The notes under the pieces: generated by a model
Told to the model about the DNA's origin: nothing
The model's input: only the letters and a program-made list of their open reading frames with translations
Database searches by the model: none
Translations under genes and position numbers: made by a program
Assembly (NCBI GenBank): GCA_014607495.2
Contig: CP053155.1
Span: 496,001 to 560,000, forward strand
Source of the DNA: Carposina sasakii
Taxonomy: Eukaryota; Arthropoda; Insecta; Lepidoptera; Carposinidae
Length of the DNA stretch: 64,000 nucleotides
Reading direction: 5' to 3'
Shown: in pieces, positions 11,809 through 22,825 of the stretch
Layout: each line of letters opens with the position of its first letter
Numbering within the stretch: position 1 is the stretch's first letter

Positions 11809-12019
11809 ACCGATGTTCAGAGACCGATCTCTCTGTAAATTTATCTTTGTAATACAAGAACTCATGACGTACGACTTGAGGCATCTTTCTGCGAGACTAC
11901 GTGTTTTTTTTAATGAATATTTAATATCTATTTGTATTCGTTTTAGTACTCCATATTTATAATCTAATTCAGAGAAGTAAAGTGAAATCATGCCGTAGCG
12001 AACTTCATACATGATGTAA

Positions 12020-12240
12020 CTTGCGGCCGCCCGCGACTTCGCACGCGTTAATTTTATAGCCTATGTGTTATTCTGATGTATAAGCTATGTACCTGGCAAG
12101 TTTCATTAAAATCAGCTCAGTAGTTTTTTCGCGAGAGAGTAACAAACATACATACACATATTATACCACACTTTCATACCTTTATCGTTACAAAGTTTGG
12201 CTATCGTAGCTAACATTTAAAATATTAGTAGGAGTATGTT
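12020..12240 (-). mobile_element. Helitron-like non-autonomous element (minus)
   Basis: Read on the minus strand it starts 'actcctactaatattttaaa' and ends in a GC-rich tail containing gcgaagtcgcgggcggc. The body holds the usual 'ttactctctcgcgaaaaaac' and 'actgagctgattttaatgaa' blocks. Confidence 0.6.
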
Positions 12241-12894
12241 AATGAACCTCCTTCGTGCATTTGCAGTGTACATAGAAAACATCCATTGTACGAGATGCAA
12301 AGGAGAACGACGTCGACACGTAATTATATTAAATATATTACGAGTCGTTTGGAGAAAAACATAAGCGTGTACATTTTTAACGGAGACCAATAAAGAGGGA
12401 AGTGACTGAGGTAAATATTTGAGTGCCTATTTATTTCACTCTGCTGGGTAATTTTCTTCCTTTTACCTACCTAATACTGGTTAAAGGTTATTCAAAGATA
12501 ACGTGACAATGTGTCTGTACACATCTTACACCCTGTGTAAGCGACAATTCAGTTAAAGAACAGGGTTTTTGCCCAACACAATAGAGGACATTAATAAAAA
12601 TATGCAATGATAATCATGTCATACCAATTGAGAGTGACCTCGGTTTCACTTAACCCTCAAAATTGATGCTTTTTTGCATGTATAGATGAATAAATTGTTG
12701 ATTTTCAAAATTTAATGCTATTTATAAACTTTCTGGATACACTGCGTGTTGAAAGCAATGTATACATATAATTAAAAACTACCTTATATATTAGGTTTAA
12801 CGGAAATTTCTTGGGAATGGGTTTTCAACGTATAAATAGCATAAATTAGTAAACTTATCTATAGATTTCTTAGTATTTCGCTTAAAATACACAC
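12241..12894. other. Intergenic DNA, nothing recognised
   Basis: AT-rich, with no open frame above 60 codons and no repeat seen. Confidence 0.4.
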
Positions 12895-13085
12895 ATAAAA
12901 ATCACGCCTCTTTCCCGGAGGGGTAGGCAGAGATCACGGATCTCCATTTGCTACGATCCTGACACACTTCTTTCGCTTCATCTACTTTCATGATATTCTT
13001 CATGCATGCTCGCCAATTTGATCGGTGAAAGTCCGGCGAGGTCTACTCCTTCCAACCCTTCCATCCGCTCTTCCGTTGTACACTT
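12895..13085 (-). repeat. Dispersed repeat (cctttcccggaggggtaggc type), minus
   Basis: 'acgcctctttcccggagggg' and 'tctttcgcttcatctacttt' match inverted sequence of the block at 32500-32660 (aacctcttcgggaaagaga, gtcgatgaagtgaagtg). Confidence 0.55.
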
Positions 13086-13316
13086 TCTTTGTTTACTATT
13101 ACTAAATCTTGTGAAAGTTTTTGTTCTTATTCTTTATTGTACATAAAAGACTATATAGAGATATCTACAAAAGAAACGCTTGCAAATACGGATTTTTACA
13201 GCATATCTACCAGAGAACAAAGTATATAAAAAAATATATTGAATTAAAGTTAAAGTGAAATAAGTGAAGTATTTATTTTATAAGGCATACTTGCTAGATA
13301 GCATTTATATACGTAT

Positions 13317-13667
13317 ATGACTGATTTTAAAACTCAAACATTATTATATTACACTAATATTTTATTATTATATATTGAGAAACGCCGGGAAATTTCTGAT
13401 GTCGTTTTTCTTATGAAGATTGCCTCCAGCGCTATAGACTGTCCTGAGCTATTGTCACATATTAATCTTAGAGTACCTTGGAAAACTCTTCGACACAACA
13501 ATACACTTTCTGTTCCTCTTGCATCGAAGAAATATCGTCAGAATACATTCCTTTTGCGAGCGGGTAATAACTTCAATGAACTTTGTAAAGGCGTAGAGCT
13601 TGATCTCTTCAATACCAGTTCTAACATAGCGAGGCGTGTGCTTAGTGAAAAATTTTTCCGCCAATAA
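13317..13667 (+). pseudogene. LINE ORF2 C-terminal remnant (jockey-like)
   Basis: The 116-codon frame contains RREISDVVFLMKIASSAIDC, then PELLSHINLRVPW, and ends in a region rich in aromatic and basic residues. This is the pattern of the last 100 or so residues of jockey-type reverse transcriptases (RRxxxDLxFLYKxxNGxxDCPELL...). No catalytic motifs precede it, so the copy is severely 5'-truncated. After the stop there is T-rich DNA with 'aaataaataaaaaataaata' near 13897, a plausible 3' tail. Family identity comes from pattern recall only. Confidence 0.7.
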
Positions 13668-14040
13668 TTAATAGGTACCTAGATTTTATCTAGTACCTAA
13701 ATTGTATTTTTTTTATTATTATTATGTTTGTTTTTGATAAGCTTGTTAGGTTTTGTGAAACACTGATAAAATTGTGTGTGCATTAGTACCTGATTAGCTC
13801 TCATAATGCTTCTATAAGTGTGGACCTGTTATTGGCTTTATGTTTCTACAATTTTTACTATAATTATAAATAGCTGTTGGTCTTCCCGAAATTGTAAAAT
13901 AAAATAAATAAAAAATAAATAAATTATTCAAGAAAACTTGTGTTTCTAATATAAATACTTCAAACTTCCAAACACAATCCATTTTAAGCCAATAACAGCA
14001 ACTTAGTATTACACACAGCCACACCTAAACCACATCTCCC

Positions 14041-14103
14041 AATTAGTCCCGTCTCCGTCCCGCGTCCCGCATCCCGCGTCCCGCCTCGTCCCGCGCCCTG
14101 CGA
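14041..14103. repeat. Imperfect (TCCCGCG)n tandem repeat
   Basis: About seven units of cgtcccgc(g/a) occupy 14045-14100. The local GC content is very high compared with the flanks. Confidence 0.75.
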
Positions 14104-14280
14104 GTTTGCGACGTGACCGCAATAACTCCGCGGGCACAGAATAAGCCTCAGAGGTGACATTGATTTCATTATTAAGGGTTAGAAACTATAACTAATTTAA
14201 AATAACTTAAGTAGGTAATACTTAAAAATAGGGAATATCAACAAATCCTAGATTTACATGATTGTTTCACAAATAAATAC

Positions 14281-14437
14281 TGCCTGAATCCCTGTTCCCC
14301 ATGAACTATAATCTTGCGGTCTTCAAGTCGAGAGTGAACCGGTTTCTTTTAGGTAAGCGCGCTCCATCTTATACTGCAACGGTGCTTAACATCAGGCACG
14401 TTGTGGTCAAGCGTTAGCCTATTTAATATATAAAAAA
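14281..14437 (+). repeat. LINE 3' end, copy of 7865-8012
   Basis: 'gttccccatgaactataatc' and 'ttcaagtcgagagtgaaccg' match the remnant at 7.9 kb base for base over long stretches. Here an extra block follows 'gcgctccatctta', which the 7.9-kb copy lacks. It ends in a short A run. Confidence 0.85.
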
Positions 14438-14734
14438 AATAGTATATGTCGAAGTCATATTGTAGAACACGCCGTATTACAAAACGGCTGGGCGTTTTGA
14501 AGAGTATGGATTTTAGAGGGACACAAATTGGCTTCTAGCACTTTGCCTGCTTAATAAATTAGGTAAGGTTATGTTAGAACTGTTGAAATAACAACGCACG
14601 AGCCGAGCGAGCGAAGCGAGCGTGTCACAGTTGCGACCGGCGAAGTACTAAACTGTTTTTTTTTATATTATTCATATGCCTAGCTTTTTTATAATACAGC
14701 GTGTACTAGAATATGTCTTCGACATATGTAAACA

Positions 14735-14945
14735 CCTGTGTTATCGAAATGAGGTATCTAGGCCTGCAGCATCATAAAAGGATCCCACAGCCACACAGAA
14801 TGCTCGAGTTTCTTAGTCAACTCTTACGACATGCACAGAAGGAGATGCAGCTGATGTATTCTAGTGAAGCTTCGCATCAGCATGGCATTATCTCCTTTAT
14901 GATCCTACAGTTCTGGCCACCCCATTTTGGTAACACAGTCAACTT
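14735..14945 (+). repeat. Repeat family E, longer copy
   Basis: It contains 'ggatcccacagccacacaga', 'cgacatgcacagaaggagat' and 'ctagtgaagcttcgcatcag', then 'atgatcctacagttctggcc'. The 87-codon frame 14713-14976 lies on it and is not a gene. Confidence 0.7.
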
Positions 14946-16233
14946 ATTCGACGACAACTTATATACAATTTTATAAAGATACAATAAATTTATCCGATAA
15001 CTTGTCAAACATCATTGTCACTCGTAAAATAGCAACATAGACTGCGATGTGTCCGTAAAGTGATGTTTTTTGGTAGATAAGTAATATTTTGTTTACTTGT
15101 TATGTGAATCTAGTGCGTGTGCATAGTTTTATATGCAGGTAAGCCGAGTAAAACTTTAATCGGAATACGATCTCTTCATGGGCTCATGTAAGTTGTTTCT
15201 GCAATTATTTTTGATTTTTACTCATTTTAAACTCGTTCTTGAGGATTTTTCCGACGTTTCCACTCATCATCATTGTCATCCATCATAAATTCAGAATACA
15301 TATTACTAAACAATGATTAGGCTGTATGGGCTTAGTTCCCCTCGCCTTTCCTTCGGGATAAACTAAAAAAAAAAAACATAGACTGCGATAACAAATATTT
15401 TCTTTCTCTTTTGTCATCGCATCTGTTAGTTTACTCTATGCGGTGTAATTTACGTCGCGTTTTGGTACAACATATTTGTTCGCGACAAAAACTGCGGCCA
15501 TTTCCCGCACGCGTCGCCACTGTGGCGGCGAAACCTAATCTTATGACCTAGCTTATAATCTGGCGTGTTAGGAGGTGCTTTCTCTTAGGTGATGAGCTAG
15601 CAATAAGGTTGTAGGTACTTATTATTTATTTATTTCTATTTATTTATTTGGGACAGTTAACAACTGTATACAAAAATACATAGTTAAGGTATTGTTTATA
15701 AAGTACATATTCATATTCTTTATTGTACGCAAGTGAAATTGAAATTAAATAAATTGTTGATCCAGAAAGATAATGTACAAAGGCGTGTATGTTTCTTACA
15801 TCGAAACAGTCGGAAAAAAATAAATAAACTTAAGGATAAGATGAGATCTTCTTCATGGTCCTAAAATGCCAGCAGGCTATTCCATATCGAAAATATACAC
15901 CCGTGTGTATTTATTTATTATTAGATATTTGCTTAAACTATCTAAGTGAAATTAATCTGAAAATGTAAATTTTTAGATCAGTTAAATTTAAATTTAAACT
16001 AATTAAATCCATTACGCAAAAACATCGTTTTTAAAATAGCGTAATAAAAACAGTCTGCATTTAGCAGATATTTTCTCGATAAAAAATATGAAGGAGGAAC
16101 GAAAGAAGAAGTTGGCATAAACAGAAATATTTTTAGCTATATAGGTATAATATTTTGACAAAATATTTTTTGTTTCCCATTTTTTCTCTGTCTCTCAAAT
16201 AGTGTACTCGTCTTTAATTTATAAATATGATAG
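14946..16233. other. Intergenic DNA, only weak repeats
   Basis: It contains an 'actcatcatcattgtcatcc' piece at 15263 and T- and TTTA-rich tracts at 15625-15655. No coding region is supported. Confidence 0.4.
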
Positions 16234-16279
16234 TATCGTTAATTCATCACCAATAGCAGTTGGTGATGATTTAACGATA
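16234..16279. repeat. 20-bp stem, 6-base loop hairpin
   Basis: TATCGTTAATTCATCACCAA (16234-16253) pairs with 16260-16279 at 19 of 20 positions around the loop tagcag. The stem stops abruptly on both sides, so it is short for a microRNA precursor. Confidence 0.85.
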
Positions 16280-17397
16280 GCCAAACGAAGGGTTCTTATT
16301 GGAGGAAATATTTAGATAATTTTTCATAGTTCGCTATATAAAAGACGAAGTACAAAAATTTTAGAGCACGCAGTTTTTTCTTCCCCTAAAAGTTTCTTCT
16401 TTTACACTTACGAGATTTTCACTTAAAGACGTTTATAAGTACATTTATTATCACTTCTCCTCTTCAAGCTTTCTTCATGTACAGTACTCAGTATTTCAGA
16501 CCGTACGGCGCTAACAATGAATTCAGATTTTCCAAATAAGTTACACCAACAGCCATGAAGAACACATGAAGATGTAGGTAAAAGTTGAGTCACGGAGTCC
16601 ACACTCCTATAAACTTCCTCTCTCATGGTGTGCTTTATATCGCTGTCTTACTATGCTACTTACACCGATATAATAATTTCGCTTATGTTATATTATATAA
16701 CTTATATACTGTTCCATAAATATATTATAACGGCAACGTAGTAAAATATTTTAATGTTGAAAGTAAAATATTTTAATTGAAACGTTTTTGAATACGAGAC
16801 ACAAAAAACTTACTTTTGCATGGGAGCTACTATCAATTCAATATAACTATTTCGATATAAAATTTGGATTATTGCCTTCCATCTTAAAAGTTTAATCTGG
16901 AAGTTTGATTCCAAAAATAATATTTTTTTAACAGAAAGCATAAATTGTATAAATTTACCCACAACTGACGACTCCATATTTTCCCATATCTTCATGATTA
17001 AGCCTCAACATTTAAATCATACACCCCATGCTCGTAAAAATAAGGAAGAATCTTTATGATATATATTTGGGCGATGGCCCATATTAATAGTTTCCGAGAA
17101 GCGAGAAAAGTTACCTAATACTTATGTAGTTTGATGCGTATGGAATATTGGAATATGTTATTGGGAATGATATCACGTATTCAGCATGGACGTGGCATGG
17201 ACGTGACGGTAGGAAGACGGCGCCGGCTGCAAATGAGGAGTTTTATTTTCTTTCGAACTTTGGTTTATGTAGATAGAATGAATATTTTGGTCATTAGTTG
17301 TACGTGACTGGTAGTTTTATGTAGCATCTGAAGTTACTACGATTAACTTTCAAAGATGTTATCAGTGCCTTGCAGTTTCATACAAAAAGACCAATAA
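16280..17397. other. Intergenic DNA, nothing recognised
   Basis: AT-rich. Frames at 16423-16626 and 16810-16995 (minus) are short, lack a known domain and are treated as chance. Confidence 0.4.
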
Positions 17398-17601
17398 TCT
17401 ATACCTACATATAAAATACTTTGCCCCGAATGACTGACTGACGGATCAACGCAGTCTAAACCGCTGCTAGAGACCTGAAACCCGAAGAGTGTGTTCTTTG
17501 TATGACACAGGCATCCGATGAAAAAGCATTCCCCGAAAGTCCTACGGGAACGCGAATAACAGCAAATCTTTTACGCGGATAAAGTCGTGGGCGTCCGCTA
17601 G
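17398..17601 (+). mobile_element. Complete non-autonomous Helitron-like element
   Basis: It starts TCTATACCTACATATAAAAT and ends 'gtgggcgtccgCTAG' followed by T, as expected for Helitrons (5' TC, 3' CTAG, no target duplication). Internal 'actgactgacggatcaacgc' and 'gcgaataacagcaaatcttt' are typical of moth copies. Length is 204 bp. Confidence 0.75.
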
Positions 17602-18119
17602 TAAAAGATAATAATTGGGTTATCTAGTACTTACAAATATCTCTAATATATATATTTTTAATCGTATTCGATGAAAAGGGTTTCAAAATGACAGCTGCCC
17701 TGCAATCAATGGCACTTCAAGTCGACTATATAGGAAGTATAGTGCGAGAAGCGTAAGCTCAATTTTGCATTTATGTAGGTGTACATAGATAGTTGTGCGT
17801 ACCCCAAGAGATGACCTTAGGCCACGTGGACTATGAAAAACATTTGAAAAATATGGCAAAAGACATTTTTCACAAAGTGCTCATTGTTTTCTGTAGAAGT
17901 AGAACTGTAAAACCACGTCCTCTTTCGCTAAAGCCAATAATTCAATAAGGACAAATGGTTCCAAAGCTGCAATTTTAAAACTAAATCTAAATCCCAGGAG
18001 TTCGGAGGACCAGCTCACACGAGGCATTATCGGGTCGGCCACTAACGGGAAGTAGGGCAGTGACGTACAGGTACAGTTCTTGCGCACACAATAGACTAAA
18101 TGTAGATACATAAATATAA
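17602..18119. other. Intergenic DNA, nothing recognised
   Basis: The frame 17881-18123 (minus) has no known domain. No repeat was identified. Confidence 0.4.
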
Positions 18120-18215
18120 TCACGCCTTTATCCCTTACGAGGTAGGCAAAGCATCAAGGGCCGATAGAACTACATGGTGCCACTTCTGACCAATTTTGAG
18201 GGTATATTTGAGATG
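18120..18215 (-). repeat. Dispersed repeat, inverted copy of 2855-2945
   Basis: 'cacgcctttatcccttacga' and 'cttctgaccaattttgaggg' match the reverse complement of the 2.9-kb copy. Confidence 0.7.
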
Positions 18216-18228
18216 TTGAGTTGAATAT

Positions 18229-18430
18229 ACAGGGTCTTTTTTCGTGGCCACCCTTAACGAAGGGTACGTACTCTATATATCAAATGCCAAAAAAAATTTG
18301 GGAAACGAAGTAATTTTTTTTAAATTACTTGATCTGGCGAAATTTATAGTGTCCAGTGTTTATGCTAGTTTTTTCATAGACAGACATTAATTTATTTCTC
18401 GTGAAAAAATCTTGCTACACGCGTCAATGT
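18229..18430 (+). mobile_element. MITE family A, left part (split)
   Basis: It begins acagggtcttttttcgtggc and follows the complete copy at 42781-43149 as far as 'cacgcgtcaatgt'. There a SINE interrupts it. The next MITE bases (gtgcatttatgcagaaaaac) resume at 26089. Confidence 0.85.
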
Positions 18431-18521
18431 AAATATTGATATGATGAATATCGATGTTTGTTTCCGAGTCATGGATGTTTCTATACTTATCTATGTACTC
18501 GTATTTATATACCGTTGCTTA
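18431..18521 (+). mobile_element. SINE copy 3, left part (split, 5'-truncated)
   Basis: From 'attgatatgatgaatatcga' to 'ataccgttgctta' it matches copies 1 and 2. It lacks the tRNA-like head. The last 13 bases (18509-18521) are repeated at 26005-26017, where the SINE continues. Confidence 0.85.
18509..18521. repeat. 13-bp target site duplication, left
   Basis: ataccgttgctta occurs once in SINE copies 1 and 2 but twice here (18509-18521 and 26005-26017), flanking the 7.5-kb insertion. Confidence 0.9.
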
Positions 18522-18561
18522 AATGAAATTGTATTAGGCGTTACAATTCGGAAGTTCAAAC

Positions 18562-18850
18562 ATTCACTATGGGTGCGCCCACCACCGGGCCCTACACCCT
18601 CCACTGACCCTCGGATCTGATAACTCATAATTGCGACAACAGGCACTTGCACTAACTACAATCGCCATGAGAAACCAGACCCGAGCACCTAGCATGCAAG
18701 ACGATACATTGCACCATTCCGAAATCAAAAACTAGATAAATAATCTACATATGTTTCGCCAACAACCGTGGCATCCTCAGGATTATAGAAATTAGTAAAT
18801 TAGTAAACCACTAATTACTATGAACCTCTAAAACCCAACACATTACTTAC
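18562..18850 (-). repeat. Left 289-bp inverted terminal repeat
   Basis: It is the reverse complement of 25718-26006 throughout, with no mismatch noticed by eye. It starts attcactatgggtgcgccca and ends 'acacattacttac'. Confidence 0.9.
18740..18786 (-). ncRNA. Hammerhead-like ribozyme motif, left repeat
   Basis: This is the mirror copy of the motif at 25782-25828, on the minus strand. The visible plus-strand signature is 'atgtttcgccaacaaccgtg' followed by 'gcatcctcaggattat'. See the right-hand copy for the helix assignment. Confidence 0.55.
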
Positions 18851-19144
18851 AAACGTAATCAAGTTAAACTAGATCCTAAATTTTAAGGACCGTATAAAAT
18901 TTAATTGTTAGATGGTGATAGATACCGACTAAAATCTTTGTCTTCAAATCGAACCTACAAATATTCGCACGATCGGGTCCGTAGGGTGCCAGACCATCAA
19001 GTTCCTAGTAATTTTGATATCGAAATTAATGTGACCTCAGAGTCTAAATGAATGAATTTTCATATGCGATGTACAAGTTACTGACCGGTTTTTTTTTAAT
19101 TGTGACTTTGACAAACCCTTGACAGACAGTAGTATGTATTTGTG
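18851..19144. other. Left internal segment of the composite element
   Basis: No coding sequence or known repeat was recognised here. It separates the inverted repeat from the stem-loop array. Confidence 0.4.
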
Positions 19145-19289
19145 GCAGAACCGAAGGACCGAGTTTCTGCTGTAGCCGATGGACAGTGCTACATGTGTGT
19201 GTGTGGGAAACCGAAGGACCGTGTTTCCGTAGTAGGTAGCCGATGGACTGTGCTACATGTGTGTGTTGGAAACCGAAGGACTGTGTTTC
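19145..19289 (+). repeat. Stem-loop array, units 1-5
   Basis: Five stem-loops share an 11-base loop of the form CGA(A/T)GGACnGt while their stems differ. They are: 19145-19170 (GCAGAA...TTTCTGC with a small mismatch), 19171-19193 (TGTAGC/GCTACA), 19206-19228 (GGAAAC/GTTTCC), 19236-19256 (GTAGC/GCTAC) and 19268-19289 plus 24903-24908 (GGAAAC/GTTTCC, split by the LTR element). Units are joined by GT-rich spacers (atgtgtgtgtgtg). Two more units follow at 24916-24975. No known family was recognised. Confidence 0.8.
19285..19289. repeat. 5-bp target duplication of the LTR element, left
   Basis: GTTTC precedes the left LTR and recurs at 24903-24907 directly after the right LTR. Confidence 0.9.
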
Positions 19290-19547
19290 TGTAGTGTTCA
19301 CTATTATAATTTGATTATAATTAAATAGAATATAAATAAAGTCGGCTCACTAGCTCACGCACTACGTCTTGCACTGTCTGCGGTGTTCTCGTGACTGCCC
19401 TCGCCACAACTGTCACCTGTCCAGTTTGCGTAGTACATAGCCGGAGACGACCGATTAACTTATATATTGTTACAGGTATTTAAAGGTAGTAAATGATATA
19501 TATATATGAATCAATAATTTTATTTAATTATTCTGGCATACACTACA
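19290..19547 (-). repeat. 3' LTR (left on the plus strand)
   Basis: 258 bp, with inverted ends TGTAGTG/CACTACA. It is identical to the right LTR except for one fewer A near 19340. Confidence 0.95.
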
Positions 19548-19563
19548 TCCCTCCCTTTTTATT
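19548..19563 (-). other. Polypurine tract
   Basis: On the minus strand AATAAAAAGGGAGGGA lies directly before the 3' LTR, the expected place for the plus-strand primer. Confidence 0.85.
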
Positions 19564-19735
19564 ATATTTATTTTAATAGGGCCTTTACCATATTGTATAT
19601 ATCTGAAATCACTTATAGATTTTCAAAATCACATTTAAATACTTTAGCTATAATATCATATGGTTCGATTAGAATTATAAAATTATATGAATTAAATGTA
19701 CTTAATTGTTTTTCCATATAAATACTTTTATATGT

Positions 19736-21766
19736 TTAATTTATTGATTCTTCCATAATCATGTCATTGTCTGATTCTTCTCTATCCTTGTCTTCGTTCT
19801 CAGGGTTTCCCGCCTCTTCATTAGTATCCATAACTTTCCACTCACCCTCTACCTTCTTTAAGTGCATCACATTCCGCCTGATCCTACCCCCTGTTTTATC
19901 GTTCCGAAGTTCTACGTCGCCATTTTTATTTGATTGTACCGTATGTGGGGTTGTCTCATAATTTAAACTCAATTTATTTGATTTGTTCATGTTTTTTATG
20001 TATACTTTGTCGCCAACTTCTAAATCGCAATTTTGAGCTCTACGTTTCCGGTCAACATACTCTCTACTTATCTCCTTAAGCTTCTTTTCTCGATCCCTCA
20101 TTTCCTCATTTTCTGGATTGTGGTCATAATTTATGTCTTTGGCCATTGGCAATTTATCTCTAAACTGTCTGTGAAAGAATAATTCTCCTGGTGTCTTACC
20201 AGTTATTGTGTGTGGTGTAGAATTGTACATTACCATGTAATCCCTCAAGGCTTCTTTCCAGTTCTGTTTCTCTGCCTGACTTATTTTAAGTCTTTTCAGG
20301 ATATCCCTGTTTTGGCGTTCCACTTCCCCATTCTGTTGGGGAAAATATGGGATGGTGTGATAAATTTTAATATTCTGTTCCAAACAGAACGCCTTAAACT
20401 CGGCACTAGTGAATTGTTTGCCGTTATCAGCTGTGACTGAGACTGGGTTCCCATATCTACTAAATATGTCTTTTAAATGTCCAATTATTTCCGTGCTTGT
20501 TATAGAACGGCATATTTTTACTTCTTTGTAACGGCTGTAGTAGTCCACTACGACGAAGATATAGTCGTTACTGGGCAATGGGCCCATCAGGTCGATCGCA
20601 ACATCCACCCAAGGTTCAGTAGGCAACTCGCGAGGTTTCAACGGATTCGGGGGATTTGGTGCGGAAACGAGCGTGCAACCTTTACATGATTTGCAAATAT
20701 TTTCCGTATCTTTGTCGCATTTCGGCCACCAAACTTTGGTTCTAATTCTGCCCTTCATCGCCACGATACCCGGGTGGCCCTCATGTGCCGCCGTCAAAAC
20801 ACGTTCTCGCAGTTTTTGTGGAATAACGATCCTAGTTCCTTTCAGTAGTATGTCCTCATGAAAACATAATTCGCTTTCAAATATTTTGTAGTTCTTAACA
20901 GTATCATCCCACTTTCCATTGTATAATCCCTCCTTAACTTTGACAATCTCATGGTCTTGTCGAGAATGTTCAGCGATTTCCTTTAACGATAGAGCCAATG
21001 GTCTTGAATGTTCTACCACATTATGGACATAGTTTTCGTAAATTGTCATTGGATTTGTTGCCAATCTGCATAGTCTTGACAGCGGGTCTGCTACATTTTC
21101 TTTCCCCGGGCGATAAATCACTCTATACTTATAAGACTGCAGTCTCAAAACCCATCTTTCGATGCGAGCACATGATTTCGTTTTTGATCCAAATATCGTT
21201 TCCAACGGCTTATGGTCAGTTATCAAATCAAATTGTTTACCATAGAGAAACATATCAAAATGTTCACATGCCCACACCAATGCCAGTGCCTCCTTCTCTG
21301 TTTGGCAATACCTCCGCTCGCAATCACTCAGAGTTTTATTTCCAAACGCTATTATTCGTGGTCCTTTATAGTTAACTTGCACCAAAACTGCTCCCAGACC
21401 AACTGGGCTAGCGTCTGCTATAACCAAAGTTTTATCAGAAGGATTGTAGAAACCCAAATTAGGAACATCAACAAGTACTGCTTTTAACTTAGTAAAAGCG
21501 GTTTGTTGTTTTTCCCCCCATTTCTCCGTTATACTGGTATTTTTTCCTGATTTCTGTCGAAGTAACAATTTCAATGGCTCTGATAAAGTGGCAAGATGCG
21601 GTATCCATTTCCCTATAAAATTAATAAGTCCCAAAAAACTTTGTAACTCAGCAACAGTGGTAGGTTCTCTAAATTCCTTAACAGCAGAAATATATTTTTC
21701 TAACGGCTTAACACCATCCTCTGACAATTCGTGTCCCAAGAATTGTACCTTTGTTAGTCCATACAC
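19736..21766 (-). CDS. pol part 2: RNase H and integrase of the LTR element
   Basis: The 676-codon frame begins inside the reverse-transcriptase connection (FLGHELSEDGVKP at 9-21). RNase H carries IADAS (D118), the E158 region, TDHKP (D184) and ADPLSR (D226). Integrase follows: an HHCC zinc finger (H328, H331, C361, C364), then a core with D392, D447 (VTADNGKQF) and E483 (QNGEVERQ), giving the DD35E spacing. The C-terminus is basic, then acidic, with a GDKVYIK motif like the GPY/F region. The frame is separated from the upstream protease/RT frame by one extra base near 21800. Host and target specificity cannot be read from the sequence. Confidence 0.95.
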   Translation of the reverse strand: MYGLTKVQFLGHELSEDGVKPLEKYISAVKEFREPTTVAELQSFLGLINFIGKWIPHLATLSEPLKLLLRQKSGKNTSITEKWGEKQQTAFTKLKAVLVDVPNLGFYNPSDKTLVIADASPVGLGAVLVQVNYKGPRIIAFGNKTLSDCERRYCQTEKEALALVWACEHFDMFLYGKQFDLITDHKPLETIFGSKTKSCARIERWVLRLQSYKYRVIYRPGKENVADPLSRLCRLATNPMTIYENYVHNVVEHSRPLALSLKEIAEHSRQDHEIVKVKEGLYNGKWDDTVKNYKIFESELCFHEDILLKGTRIVIPQKLRERVLTAAHEGHPGIVAMKGRIRTKVWWPKCDKDTENICKSCKGCTLVSAPNPPNPLKPRELPTEPWVDVAIDLMGPLPSNDYIFVVVDYYSRYKEVKICRSITSTEIIGHLKDIFSRYGNPVSVTADNGKQFTSAEFKAFCLEQNIKIYHTIPYFPQQNGEVERQNRDILKRLKISQAEKQNWKEALRDYMVMYNSTPHTITGKTPGELFFHRQFRDKLPMAKDINYDHNPENEEMRDREKKLKEISREYVDRKRRAQNCDLEVGDKVYIKNMNKSNKLSLNYETTPHTVQSNKNGDVELRNDKTGGRIRRNVMHLKKVEGEWKVMDTNEEAGNPENEDKDREESDNDMIMEESIN

Positions 21767-21791
21767 ACATTTATCTTTATGAAGTAAAACG

Positions 21792-22736
21792 TTATTTGAC
21801 CTTCAAAACTTCCATAACCCTTGCAAGTCTTAAATCATGTTCTCTTTGGTCTTTGCCGTATATTAGGATATCATCGATAAAATTTATGACACCATGGCAT
21901 TCAATTAAAATTCTCTCTAGTGTTTTTTGGAATATTTCCGGCGCACATGTTATTCCAAACATCATCCTTTTAAACCTAAACAGACCCTTTGTCGTAATAA
22001 ACGTGGTTATGTGCCGTGAATTGGGGTGTAATTCAATATGATGGAAAGCATCCTTGATATCCAACTTACTAAAATATTTTGCTTTTCTTACTTTCGGCAA
22101 TAGTTCATTCATAGTTGGTAGAGGATGATTCTCTCGTTTAATAGCTGTGTTGGCTCGACGCATGTCTATACAAAGTCTAACTTCACCGTTACCCTTTAAT
22201 ACTGGAACGATCGGAGAAATCCAGTCTGAAGAACCTTTGACAGGTTCTATTATGTCTTTATCCAATAATTCTTTGATTTTACGTTGTACCTTTTCCTCCA
22301 AGGGTATAGGGATTCTGCGGTATGGCTGTGACACAGGCTTTACAGAACCATCTATTGGGATTTCAACTAAGATATCTTTGAATTTTGGAAATGGTTTCTC
22401 TTGTACTTGATTGATATCTGTGTGAATTTTAAGTATGCCCAAAGATGTTGCGGTTATCCGTCCTAGCAAATCGCTTGTTCCGTCTGATATGACATAAAAA
22501 GGTGCCCTTTCAGCTCGGTCCCCCACTTCAAGATCCGCTTCGAAAGATCCTAGTAGTCTTAAAGGTTGATCACTTCCATATGCTTTAAACATTTTATCTG
22601 GGTTATTATTTTGATTAGATACTCGTATATTATTTTGTTTTAACATTTTCCACGTTTTATCTGTCAACAAGTTTTGATTACATCCGGAATCTACCAGCAT
22701 CTTTACTTCCTTTCCTCCTATCTTGCACGTAACCAT
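21792..22736 (-). CDS. pol part 1: aspartic protease and reverse transcriptase
   Basis: The 314-codon frame opens with a retropepsin active site (LVDSGCNQ, D16). It then has reverse-transcriptase motifs: a SPIVPVLKGNGEVRLCIDMR block, SKLDIKDAF (D226), and the catalytic NFIDDILIYG box (D288, D289). It stops at 21792 just after the palm. One extra base there shifts the frame, and the thumb, RNase H and integrase continue in the 19736-21766 frame. The pol frame is open upstream to about 22845, overlapping the end of gag by -1, so 22736 is only the first ATG. The break is either a real mutation or an assembly indel. Confidence 0.95.
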   Translation of the reverse strand: MVTCKIGGKEVKMLVDSGCNQNLLTDKTWKMLKQNNIRVSNQNNNPDKMFKAYGSDQPLRLLGSFEADLEVGDRAERAPFYVISDGTSDLLGRITATSLGILKIHTDINQVQEKPFPKFKDILVEIPIDGSVKPVSQPYRRIPIPLEEKVQRKIKELLDKDIIEPVKGSSDWISPIVPVLKGNGEVRLCIDMRRANTAIKRENHPLPTMNELLPKVRKAKYFSKLDIKDAFHHIELHPNSRHITTFITTKGLFRFKRMMFGITCAPEIFQKTLERILIECHGVINFIDDILIYGKDQREHDLRLARVMEVLKVK

Positions 22737-22825
22737 AGCATCACCGTTTACATTAAAAATATATGCGATTTCTTTATCTCCTTCCTCAACATTGTTTGTT
22801 CTTTTAAATCTTTTTATGTCTTTAT

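Noticed and set aside
16234..16279. microRNA precursor
   Set aside because: The stem is only 20 bp with a 6-base loop and no extension on either side, too short for a Drosha/Dicer substrate.
19145..19289. CRISPR array
   Set aside because: Eukaryotic context, unequal units with alternating stem types, no spacer diversity and no cas genes.
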